Source: Owenia fusiformis (Eukaryota; Annelida; Polychaeta; Sabellida; Oweniidae). From it: 64,000 nucleotides of DNA. Location: contig CAIIXF020000003.1 in assembly GCA_903813345.2 (NCBI GenBank), positions 26,861,248 through 26,925,247 on the forward strand. Reading direction: 5' to 3'. Under the pieces are notes generated by a model that ran no database searches, was not told the DNA's origin, and was given only the letters and a program-made list of their open reading frames with translations. Below, piece after piece: positions 1 to 10,500 of the stretch; the first letter of the stretch is position 1; every line of letters begins with the position of its first letter. The position numbers and the translations under genes are program-made.

Positions 1-792
1 AGGTTAACTCTGGATCAATGGTGAGTATCAAGCGAATGTTAAGGCCGTCACCTTGTTGGACGGGAAGCGTTGAATATATAAAGTAGTTTCAGTTTACGTT
101 CGATGAGAACTAAAAATATCGAAACGACACTTCTCGTCCGAAATCTTAAATGGCGAATGTGAGAGAGAGATAATTCTTTCTTTGAATAAATAGGACCCAG
201 CTAATAATCAACATATTGTGACATTAAAATTTTAAAACGTCTGCATAATACATATAGAGTGTAATACAGCAACCCATTTTCATTTTCTACACATGAAAAT
301 AAGACGCAAAATATAATATACATGTAGCTGGTTTCAACCAATAAAATCTGGCCCATGCATTGTTTACCACATTATAAGAATTTTGTTCCCATTTAATATT
401 GTATGTTCGTCGTGTTTCAATGACCTAGAATGCTTTTTTTTACCAATAACATCACCATGAACATGGTGTTTATTTTCCAAACGGAAAACGTGTGGTAATT
501 TATGGATTCCGAGGATGCTAGATAAGATTTACTTAGTCTAGCCAATACAGTACACATTCAGTGGCCATGGAATATGGTAACATAAAATGAATAATGATAA
601 TTGCAGTTAGACCATGCACAGAGGGAATTCGCCCTCCCCGCCAAAAATTCAAATCATGCAGTCTCAACATTATGTGCACTTTTCAAGTGATTTTGGCCCA
701 AAGTTCCAGAAATCTTTTTAAATGTGAGACCCCAGAACTGGAGCTTATGGGACAAAATATTTCCAAACTAAAAAAATAAATAAAAATAAAAA
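1..792. other. Non-coding AT-rich stretch
   Basis: No exon-like open frame with splice sites, RNA gene or clear transposon end was seen here. The only open frames are short and sit in low-complexity sequence. It lies just 3' of the SRP RNA gene, which reads leftward into it. Confidence 0.5.
788..792 (-). terminator. Pol III T-run terminator of SRP RNA
   Basis: Five consecutive T residues on the minus strand directly follow the 3' end of the SRP RNA match, as expected for RNA polymerase III termination. A second T5 lies a few bases beyond. Confidence 0.7.
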
Positions 793-1087
793 GAATTGAG
801 TCCAACTGTGTTGGACGGGCTACAAGCCGTCGCCTATTCACAGGCGCGAACCCACTACTGCTCGACATGAGGACTTTTGTCTGCTGCGTTTCCGCCCTGG
901 ACCTGTACGTCCCTCCTTAGACAACCTGGGCACCCTAGGCTCCCCAGGGGTGACCATATTGATGCCGAGCTTAGTGCGGACGCCCGATCGACATAGAGCA
1001 CCGACAAGCAGGACTCCCGCCCTCAAACCGTTCCACAACCCCAGCCTCCAAGTAACTGGATTACAGGAGCACGCCACAACTCCCAGC
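793..1087 (-). ncRNA. Signal recognition particle RNA (7SL / SRP RNA)
   Basis: The reverse strand aligns by eye along its whole length with metazoan 7SL RNA. The 5' Alu domain reads GTGGCGTGCTCCTGTAATCC. The S domain has GATCGGGCGTCCGCACTAAG, GGCATCAATATGGT and GGTTGTCTAAGGAGGG. The conserved helix-8 segment is GCGGAAACGCAGCAG (plus strand about 891-905). The 3' pairing strand includes TAGTGGGTTCGCGCCTGTGA. Modelled length is about 295 nt, against about 300 in human. It is followed by a T run that would stop RNA polymerase III. The product is the RNA scaffold of the SRP, which targets nascent secretory proteins to the ER. GC content is clearly above the surroundings. Known: these motifs are near-invariant in animals. 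Inferred: a functional gene rather than a processed copy, because both domains and the terminator are kept and no A tail follows. Ends are set by analogy to human 7SL, plus or minus a few bases. Confidence 0.92.
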
Positions 1088-2280
1088 TGACATCTATTTG
1101 TTCATTTTAGCGATTTATCCAATTGGAATGGTATGCATATACCACAGACCGTGCACACTGGCACTACCATTCACACTAAAATGTAGTGAGCTAAAACAAA
1201 AAAATAAATAAAATAAAATAAATAAATTGGTAATCATATTGTAGAGCTGCATCTGTCCATGACCTTATCGCTTTAACGTTTCAATCATGTGAAAGGCATT
1301 CTCAGTCATAGTCTGGGTTTTAGAAGACAAACGAAACAGGGAATACTGACTGACTGAGTTGGGTTGTGTTAAATTTTGGCGATTTTGGACCATTGATCTT
1401 CGATAAACTGGACAACTCCAAGATTATATTAGAATTTTATATGCATATTTTACACCGATAGCTTAAAATATCTCTTGATGCATTGCAAATCATACATGTA
1501 TGTACAATTGTACATGTGTGTGAACAATGTAGACCTTTATTAAAATTGTATCCATATCTTTCTAAAACCTATGTATATGCTCTTCTAATTACTTATTACT
1601 TAAATGCCCGGGTAATGATGAATTAACGAGGTATTTGATGTTTTAGTGACAATTTGATAATTTATTGCAAAAAAGGAGGTGGCGTAGTACAGACACCTAC
1701 TGGTAGACATCACAACTAAAACACAATCTTACAAAGACGGACATTTGGTTGTGCGACATATTCTTCCTTTAATAATGCTAAAATATAGAACTGACATACA
1801 AATGTGGGAATTTCAATTTACGTTAATGAACTTCATCTTGATAAATAGGTGGCAGCATTGTATTGTGTTATAATTTTAAACGAGTGAAGCGAGAACAAGT
1901 GAAGACACAATATTAGTAAAGTAGACAGATAAGCACCAGTATGATAAAAAGCATGATGAGGGTAACATTGATAAACTTTTAATTTAGAATATTCACGTTT
2001 GAATTATTACTTTTTATCTGACTTACAAATGTTCAATTCATGAAACAGAAAAAATGTTACATGTGTACATACAACCATCACGAATCATCATTACTCCATC
2101 GTCTTATTCGTGTAAGCGCATTCGCATTTATTTCCATATTTTTAATGGCCTATTTTGTAATTTTTGAAATGAGAAATGTGTCATTTGGAGGGATTATCTT
2201 AATAATATGATTTTACAAAATTCGAATTCAAAATAGGTCACAGTATTTGTGGGAGTGAATTATGAAATCTAGTTACTAAC
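1088..2280. other. Non-coding stretch between SRP RNA and the next coding block
   Basis: AT-rich, no gene seen. It should hold the upstream promoter region of the minus-strand SRP RNA (immediately right of 1087) and any downstream introns of the coding block at 2281-2908. A short dispersed repeat (1655-1715) is the only structured item noticed. Confidence 0.5.
1655..1715. repeat. Short dispersed repeat, copy 1
   Basis: A segment containing TTTATTGCAAAAAA, GGTGGCGTAGT and CCTACTGGTAGACATCA is repeated in the same orientation at 4013-4078 with a few substitutions and a small insertion. Probably fragments of one transposon family; the family was not recognised. Confidence 0.7.
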
Positions 2281-2908
2281 CCTCAAAAATATTCTCATCC
2301 AAAAAGTTTTCAACCGGGATTTTTAATTTTGCAATACATTTGTTATTGAATGTTGGATTTTTTACTATTATAACTTTACCTTCCTTAAACATGGTTTTCC
2401 ACTTACAACAATTTAAAGTGTTACCAAGATATGATATAATTGATTCATTCCATAAGTTCGTATTACTCGAGGCAGACTGCTTATAATTACTGTCTTCGAA
2501 CTTTGGAACCCCTGCTTGGTGAACTGCAAGGTTAGTGGTAGTAATGTCGAATGTTGAAATGTCTGCTTTGTTACTGAACATAAGTAACCAGTTGTCAAAG
2601 GCAGGAAGGCTGATGACGAAATCGGGTACGGCATCCCACGGGAAACTGGTTTTACTTGTGATGAAGTAATCCTGTGCATCCGATCGACCGAGTTTGGTAC
2701 CTTGGCCGCGTTGAATGATTTCCTCATCCATTCCTGATATGATTTCAATAGTCCCATTACCTGTTGAATAGAACTTTGCCTCGTGCCTTCCTCCGAACAC
2801 TATAAACCTCCTGATGTTGTGAGCTCTCGTGAATCTCTTAATTTCCTTGAGAGAAGTGATGAGTTTCTCAATATGAAATAACATATCGCCGTACAGAATG
2901 ATAAACAT
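2281..2908 (-). CDS. Glycosyltransferase-like protein, one coding block (partial)
   Basis: An open frame of about 209 codons on the minus strand. It ends at GAGG|gttagt, a plausible 5' splice donor, just before an in-frame stop, so the gene should continue to the left. The N-terminal part (YGDMLF, then about 25 residues to FIVFGGR) has the spacing of the strand-DxD-strand core seen in GT-A-like glycosyltransferases. The middle part (GRSDAQDYFITSK, WDAVPDFVISLPAFDNWL, TTTNLAVHQAG) resembles an uncharacterised animal family with the same core. I infer a nucleotide-sugar transferase fold; the function is not shown. The upstream end is odd: an in-frame stop lies three codons before the first ATG and no good 3' splice site was seen, so this may be the true start, or the gene may have lost its 5' part. 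No partner exons were found nearby. Confidence 0.5.
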
Positions 2909-4080
2909 TAATTGTCAGTTAGATCCTATCAAATCAATCAATTTTATTTTCACTCGTTTAATTGTGAAAAATATTAAAGGTCTAATGCCAAGTAAACATG
3001 TTTTTATCACTTGTTTACTATTGTCCACGACTTAAAAAATTATTTAAGAGTTTTTAGAAAAAACTTTTATATCCCAAAAACTCAAATTTCCAGCTTTTTT
3101 AAATAAAACTCATCAAATATTCCTATATACAGAGTTAAAACACAAATCCTTTTAACACCATTGCGAAGATTGATTCGAACATGACTGTATTCACGCCTTC
3201 TATAAACTGTAAACAAAGTCAACATTTCACCCGGGGTATATTCGCGAACAAAGCCCCTAGTAATATGTGTAATGTGTGACGTCATAACGGCGTACCGTAG
3301 TAATCGCGAACCATAAAATGTTTTCAAACCCCTTACTTCCTTCGGTCGTTCACGGTACAGAAAACGTTTGTGCCTAGCCCTGCGGGGTGTATTCAACAAT
3401 ATTACCCCTGCTTTTCGGTCTATATTTCTTAAATAAAGTATAAACTATGATAATAACAAGATGTCAAATCTAATGTGCCAAAAATGTTTAGCATTTAAAA
3501 ATTACCATGCCAATCTTTTCTAAATATGATAAATTTCCAAAGTAAACCAATTTTGATTGTCTATGTGAATTATCGCTAGCTTATTAAAAAATATGTGTGA
3601 TCTCTCAAATTTAGTTTTAAATAACTTCACGATTTTCCGAACAAAAAGCCCTTCAAAAACCACTTTTAAGAATATAAGATTTCCACATATCACATTTTGA
3701 TAACATTTGGTAAGACTGCAATTTAAGTCAATGTGGTTTAAACTTTATATTCAACTTGAACGTTTTCTGACTATTCTTGGAACACACTCATAAAAATAGA
3801 AACATTTTGATATCTTTTGAACTTTTTTGAAATATAAGTTATATCTCAATTGTGCAGTTGTCCATAGGCCCAAAGGTTACCCACAAATCAGGCAATTAAT
3901 GTTTAGGTGGAGAGTTTCTCTGACAAAGAACACAGTGTCCAACTCAATCACATGATTGGGCTCTGGTCGGTAAGCTCTGGTTGATATTTGTTATTTAATG
4001 ACTTTATTTTGTTAATTTATTGCAAAAAAGCAGGTGGCGTAGTGCACAGAGTACAGACTCCTACTGGTAGACATCAAATG
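2909..4080. other. Non-coding stretch
   Basis: AT-rich sequence without recognisable exons. A minus-strand open frame at 3082-3399 has no splice context or recognisable composition and is treated as chance. Confidence 0.45.
4013..4078. repeat. Short dispersed repeat, copy 2
   Basis: Same sequence family and orientation as 1655-1715, with an extra few bases in the middle. Confidence 0.7.
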
Positions 4081-4390
4081 ACACAAAAATGCCACCAACA
4101 TAATGTTGCATAACTTCTTTTATAAGATTTAATATAGGCTCCATGGAGCAACTCCACAAGATGACTAGCTCAAGTAAATGCACTTTTATGAGTAGCACAA
4201 GATGTGTTCTAAATGTCGTCCATTCCTTTGCTGGCACATATGGATTCTACAAAAGATAGTCCATTCAATTAAATACAAAATGATATAGTTGTCATTTATA
4301 AAATGAGTATACCTTATTATACCGTATCATACCCAAAATTATGTTAAACAAAAGGTGGCATTTTTATGCAGAATCCAGGAGTGCCTATAA
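4081..4390 (-). repeat. Dispersed repeat related to 23104-23450, opposite orientation
   Basis: Blocks such as CAACATAATGTTGCATAAC, CCATGGAGCAACTCCACAAG and AAAATTATGTTAAACAAAAG reappear, diverged and reverse-complemented, in 23104-23450, whose left end carries the TACAGGGTG-type terminus. This is an older copy of the same non-autonomous DNA transposon family. Confidence 0.6.
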
Positions 4391-4599
4391 AGGAGCACAG
4401 GAAGGTATATCGAAGTCCTTTTTAGTCCTTTATGGGATTCTTTGGGCGTCCTCTCACCCAGTATAAAATTTTGTACCATATAACATATTTTTGACCATTT
4501 TGTACCATATACGATAAATTTTCACTCTCTTATTCTGTACGATAAACCATATCTCTATACATTCCCATGCAAATATGTGCAAATGATAAATACATGAAT

Positions 4600-4863
4600 A
4601 ATACACTGCTATAACTAGAAACTGCAACTCCACGGAGTAACAAATCCCAACGAACACTATGACATATACATGAATCTGTATTTGTCACAATGTAAAATTT
4701 ACTATCTACTCTTCCCTTGAGAATATAATCGGTAGATATCAAAATACATACATTAGAGATATATCAGAATTTCCACCGATTTAAGAATTTTTGGTGACCA
4801 TTTAAGAGTTTCTTATTTGCATTCTACTCTAAATTACCTTTCATTTGACTAAAATAAAGCTAT
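4600..4863 (+). repeat. Dispersed repeat family A, copy 1
   Basis: Shares long stretches with 19655-20160, for example AACTCCACGGAGTA, AAATCCCAACGAACACT and the TTTCCACCGATT block. Its 3' part matches 6600-6650 (CTTTCATTTGA, AATAAAGCTATA). It is cut off at 4863 by the inverted-repeat element at 4865-5825. Confidence 0.75.
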
Positions 4864-4864
4864 A

Positions 4865-5825
4865 CAGGGTGGTCCAAAAAATGTGAACCCCTGCAACTGG
4901 CCATATTTCCCTTATTACTTGCAGGAATTCTTTTTTATTTTCACATGTTGTAGAGGAAGGTCTAAAATTTATGTTGGTACCATACATTTTTCTTACTCTT
5001 GAAATTTGCAGAAATTATAAGCCCTAACCAAACATTACTGAAAATGGACAAATTGTGAATTTCAATATCCGCGATTCTTCAACCCTTTAACACCTTTCCC
5101 CTGAGAATTTTTTAAGCTGCAGTCTTAAAGAACTAATATTTTCTGACTTTGTTCAATTTTAAATCCTGTACACTATGGCTTAAAACTAGCATCCTACATT
5201 TGTTAGTTGCAAAGTTTTTGTGATCCAAAGAGATGTGCTAAGCTTCCACAGACGAAAACATTTTCCAGTGAAATCATGAACATACCCCTATATGATCTTG
5301 AAATGTCAATATCTTCATAAATCATGGACCAATTCTAATGATATATGGCTCAAAACATTGAATATTGGATTTTCTTTTGATTTTTAAAGATATTTGATGA
5401 AGGGGTTATCAGATTCCTGGTCACACAGGGGGCAATTTCCTTCCATAAGAGGTCCCCCTCTAACTGTTGGTGTAGGTAACATACCCCTGAACTGTTGAAC
5501 AGTTAAAAATGCTTCAAAATGATCAATGAAAGTGTGAAATGTGTTTTCTGCTTGAATAATGTCCCTTTTGTCATATGGTAGGGTTTTAAACTTGTATCTC
5601 TAACTGAAAGCTGTTTAAGATCATCCAATGTGTTTCAACAATTTCCGTGAATCACATTTGTAAAATTTTGTACCATATCTAATTTCCAGGCATGTTTGTT
5701 AAACGCTTTCTTCAAAATATAAGACTGAGAATAAATTATGGCATGTGATAATATGAGTCAATTCATGCATGTCTTAAGAAAAATGTAGCCTGTTGCAGGG
5801 GTTCACTTTCTTTAGGACCACCTTG
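4865..5825. mobile_element. Non-autonomous DNA transposon with TIRs, CAGGGTGGTCC type
   Basis: The left end CAGGGTGGTCCAAAAAATG and its continuation GTGAACCCCTGCAA are repeated inverted at the right end (minus-strand reading CAAGGTGGTCCTAAAGAAAG, then GTGAACCCCTGCAA), about 33 bp with a few mismatches. A TA dinucleotide sits at the left junction, and related copies show that this position is normally uninterrupted. There is no transposase-like frame. Terminal motif and TA target suggest a Tc1/mariner-like (IS630) superfamily MITE of about 0.96 kb, by inference. Confidence 0.8.
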
Positions 5826-6394
5826 ACACAACTTTTTGGAGACTTTTTCCAAATAAACGTTGACATTCACAATTATCATACTCGCCATTGCCAGGATTTA
5901 CATGCTTTTCGATATAACACCAAAGTAGGATTTTTTCTATAAAGATTCAAGGTCAGTGGATACGGAACAGTATTGAAAGGCCAATAAGAGAAAGTTCTTC
6001 TTTGAATATTTTTAAGATGAGATACAAAAACTATTTGATAGATAAAATTTCTTTAGACTAGACTCTTTATCACCAAATATATCAATCTGGGTCTTATTAA
6101 TTACAATTCATCATCTCCAGCAGTATTTGTCCTAAGATTATCACCATGCTATCATACTTCATTTTACCGTCACTTTCCCTTGCTCCAACCCAACATCTAT
6201 TAATGTGCTCTTATTTATACTTATTTATTTTATTTACGCTATTATTATATTCAATTTATGTTTAATCAAGCAGTATATACACCTATTTAAGTTGTCCACT
6301 GTAAATAATTTGTATTTTGATTTATTGTTATATGAAGGAAATAAGAAATGAATAAAAAAAATAAAATAAAAAATACTTAAGAGAGATTTAAGAA
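5826..6394. other. Non-coding stretch between two repeats
   Basis: AT-rich sequence with nothing recognisable beyond an A-rich tract near 6340-6375. Confidence 0.4.
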
Positions 6395-7510
6395 TTGACG
6401 TAAATTCCCGTTGGCAGCCATTTTGAATTTTCTGAGGCACAAACCAGAAAACAATACCATATTTGTGATCTACCCTCAATTTCCTTCAATTTGAGTATAA
6501 TATAGCCATACTTTGAAAAGGTCAGAAAACTATTGCAAAATCCCACATTAAGGCGGCCATTTTGAATAATACGAGGCCCAAATAAGAAATACGAGACAAC
6601 ATTTGCAATCTACTCTATATTGGCTTTCATTTGAGTATAATAAAGCTATACTTCAGAAAGATCTAAAAATTAACCCCAATTCCTTTTGGGAAGGTAAAGA
6701 CCTCTAGAGAAGGAAAATATGTGATAGCATTGCAACAGTTGTAGCTAAATGGGTGTTATCACCCATTTTTCAAAATGGCCGCCGGTGCACATGTAACAAT
6801 ATAAGGTTGGGTATATCTAAGCACACTGAGATGCAAACACTGTGATTGTAGGACCTATGTATGAGTTTAAAGAGTCAAGGATTTCATTTATGTCTACATC
6901 TAAGTCATCAAACTTTTACTTTTAATATAAATCCAAGATGGCCGCCAAGATGGTTGCCAAAACGAATATGTAACTATTGATTTAAGCTTAAGAACACCTA
7001 AGAACAGTGATTTTGGAGCCTATGTCTACATTTTAAGGTCAAGGATTTAATTTATGTCTAAATCTGAGTTATCAAATAATTGTTTTTTATAAAAATCCAA
7101 GATGGCCGCCAAAATGGGTGCCAAAACGAATATGCCAAAACTCTGATTTAAGCTCAAGACACTTGAGATCATTGATTTTGGAGCCCATGTCTACATTTCA
7201 AGGGTCAAAGATTTCATTATGTCTTAATCTGAGTCATCAAATGATTACTTTTTATAAAAATTCAAGATGGCCACCAAAATGGGTGCCAATATGAATATGT
7301 TAGTATTGACTTGAAAACACATAAGAACAGTGACTTTGGAGCCTACATGTATGTCTTCGTTTTAGGGGTCATTTCATTTATGCCTAAATCTGAGTCCTTA
7401 AATAATTACTTTAATACATATTTTCACCAATTTTTAAGCAAATCCGCCCACTAGTATTTGACAGACGGACTGACGGACGGAGGGGTTCACTATATCCCTA
7501 CCGAACTTCG
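6395..7510 (+). repeat. Family A repeat with internal tandem modules of about 130 and 165 bp
   Basis: The first part holds two diverged units of about 130 bp (cores near 6416 and 6549: GCAGCCATTTTGAAT and GCGGCCATTTTGAAT). From about 6770 to 7430 there are four diverged units of about 165 bp, each with AAATCCAAGATGGCCGCC-like sequence, then GGAGCC..TATGTCTACATT and TCTGAGTCATCAAA. It closes with a GACGGACTGACGGACGGAGG tract and TTCACTATATCCC, a tail type I recall from invertebrate DNA elements. It ends about 40 bp from the stop codon of the receptor gene, so that gene's 3' UTR probably runs into it. Confidence 0.75.
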
Positions 7511-7550
7511 TTCGTTGGGATGCATGATCAACCTATATGCTATCATACCA

Positions 7551-10500
7551 TCAATATGATGCCTCTGCAATACTTGGTAATATACCAAGAAACACAGCGC
7601 TGAATACAGTTAGAGTAAGAAGAAAGAAAACTAAAAGGAAACGATCTAATATTTTTGCAGTAGTTTGCCATTCCAGTTTCCACTTGTTTCTATCACTGTC
7701 TTCGTTATGCAGTGCATCTTCTGTGTCATTGGGTACATCTCTCCTAGGCATTCCTACCTGAATGACTTTTATATCAGGTGTATCAGAACTATCTCGGATT
7801 TGCGATTTATAGCTGAGGCGCCCTCTTTGGGGAGAATCATACACAGAATCTATCATCGGTGCGTCAGCTGTATTTCTATTAGAATTATTTGTCTTTGCTT
7901 TCTTCTGAGTTTGATAAATGCCATATTTTTCAGATGATTCCAAATAAAAATTGTTTGTTTTTAGACAAAGCAGTGGAGCCATGATTTCAAATGTGATGTA
8001 CCGCAACCAAGATGGCGGCCGCCTCAGAGCGTCGTGGTGGTGGATTTGTAGAATAATTACTGTTAGCATTATAGATGTCGCACTAAGTGCCATCACTGAC
8101 GTCAGATATATTGCTGAAAGAACAAAATAAAACTATTGTCTGAATAACTAAAATTAACCTAGAATGAAGAAAAGAAGTAACCTTTCACAAAACGATATCG
8201 ACGAGGGCTGGAGGGATGGAAAATATTGGTCCTCACCCATTTTATTTAGATGAACAAAACAACACAACTCTCTTCTTTGGAATTTGGACAAAGAGGATTG
8301 GCTCCCAGAATCGAAGTCGATATTTTCCAACAATGAAAACGCCGAGATGTCGTTATTTTCTGAAATTTTAACCGATTATAAATTCAAAATAAACAGTTCA
8401 AAAGATTCGAACCAATATCTCGATCATTTCCTGTGAGTTTTGGAATTTTTCGTTAGGAAATAAGACCAAAATTCACGATTCAAATGTTGAAGTGAACAAA
8501 ATGGCGGCTGTTGGAATTCAAATTTTGTAGCACGACATGCCCATATATGGGACAGAATATCGATGTTGCACTCTGGGAGCCAATCCCCCTTGGAATTTGG
8601 AAATTATGTTTCAGTTATGATGAAATCGTCATACATTCATGAGTGAAACATCGCTATACTAATATATACACAAAATTATTCCAAAATTAGAGGTTGCAAT
8701 TAAATGCTGGCAAAATATAGTCACTTGGATGCAGTACATGGCTTGCATGAGTACATGTAAGTCCATCATCTAGTTCCACGAACGGTGACATAAAACAAAC
8801 AGATCCTTTGAAATTTATTATGGATCTAAAGAATTCAAACCCCTGCAATTGCGTTTAGCAATTCCTCAAAAGGATGATAATCTATGAGCAATATTAGAAT
8901 TGTACTTTTGTACATCTTGAAGTAGCTTAATAGTCTGGAGAGGAAATTACACACTATTTTTCAGTACAATGTTCCCCATCTATCAATTTGGAGTAGGTGC
9001 TTAGACTATGTATTTATTCTAAGTGATATGTCCGGGAAAAGATGTAGTAATTGAGAATTTGGATCTGTTTTGCAAAAAAGATGACATTTTATACAATTAT
9101 GTAGTTTGGAGTTGCTATTTATGACTTCATTTAACGAAACTAGACACAGACAGTGTTCTATACATTTTGGTATCCATATTAGATATTTGAAATATATACA
9201 TTTCTTCAATTTACAACAGTCTTGCATTTTGTTCAGGAATGGACATCAATTGCAAATGGAGGGGGTACAGAGATATGTAAATCTAGTGAAATCTAGACAT
9301 TAACAGTCTGAATGTCAGATATTTAGGACAGCAGATATTATAAAAGTAAACTATTTAAACGGAAATTACTCGCAAATAATAATAATGGTCAAACATTAAA
9401 GCAGAAATTACTCACAAATGGGGGTAATAGTTAAATATGTGAACGGAAATTATTCACAAATGTAGGTATATAAAATAGTCAAACATTGAAGTGGAAATTA
9501 CAAATGAGTGGTACATAGTTATACGGCTTGTATGATGGTCAAACTCACAAATGAGGGTTTATATATTTTAGTAAAACATCTTAGCGGAAATGACTCACAA
9601 AATGTGGGTATATAAAATAGTCAATTGCAAACATTTTTAAGCGGAAATCACTCACAATTCACAATTGAGCACGGTATAGAGTATAATAGTCAAATTATAT
9701 AAAAGTCAAATGAGAATTGTATATAGGCTAATAGTGAAACATTTACGTCGACATTAAAAATGACTCGGTATAAAAATTACTTACCAATGAGGGGTATATA
9801 GTCAGATATTTTTGGAATTTGATCCGCCACTAATAAGAGGAATACAGAGAACGACAAAAGCACTGTTATACCAAGCGAAATTTTTTCGCCGGCTTCTGGC
9901 GGAAGTAGAAATACAAACGTCACCAGCACCGTACTCATTGCACACGGCACTACAATGTTGATGATGTAATACAATGGCTTCCTGCTCATATAAATTATGA
10001 AATCAACTGTAGGGTAAGGGAGGGCCCCGTCTCCATCAGAGAAGTAGTCGTCGAAGTAACGGACCCCGGTCTTTGTGATGTTCCATTCTCCGTTCTCTGT
10101 ATATTTTGTTAACCCCACTCCTAATAGGTAAAAGGAAAATGTAAATGAGAAAGTCGGTGCTTATAACAGGGGCGGATCTAGGAACCAACAAGGGGGGGGC
10201 CAAATTTAAGGTCAGAGAATAAAACGTCCGCGCTTGCGCGGAAAAAAATTTTGGGCCCCTAAATCCAAAAGTGGGCCCAAATTTTGAAATTTTGAGGCCC
10301 ATTTTCTTCAAAATTTGGCTTAAAATAAAAAATAAGGCCTTAAGGATGTTCCCTGGACGAAGTTGAAAACGATGAACACCAACCCCTAATTTTTCTTTTC
10401 AAAATGTGAAGTACATAGCATAACTAAGTGTTTCTGTGAGTTTAAGAAAAAGTTAAATATTCAAAAGTGTGTTTTGGGGTGAAAACCTGATTTTTAACAT

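Noticed and set aside
838-1077. 79-residue minus-strand open frame
   Set aside because: Lies wholly inside the SRP RNA match; its open reading is incidental.
3082-3399. 105-residue minus-strand frame
   Set aside because: No splice sites, homology or domain recognised.
9006-9303. Overlapping frames on both strands inside receptor intron 6
   Set aside because: Intronic AT-rich sequence without exon signals; the receptor reading closes without it.
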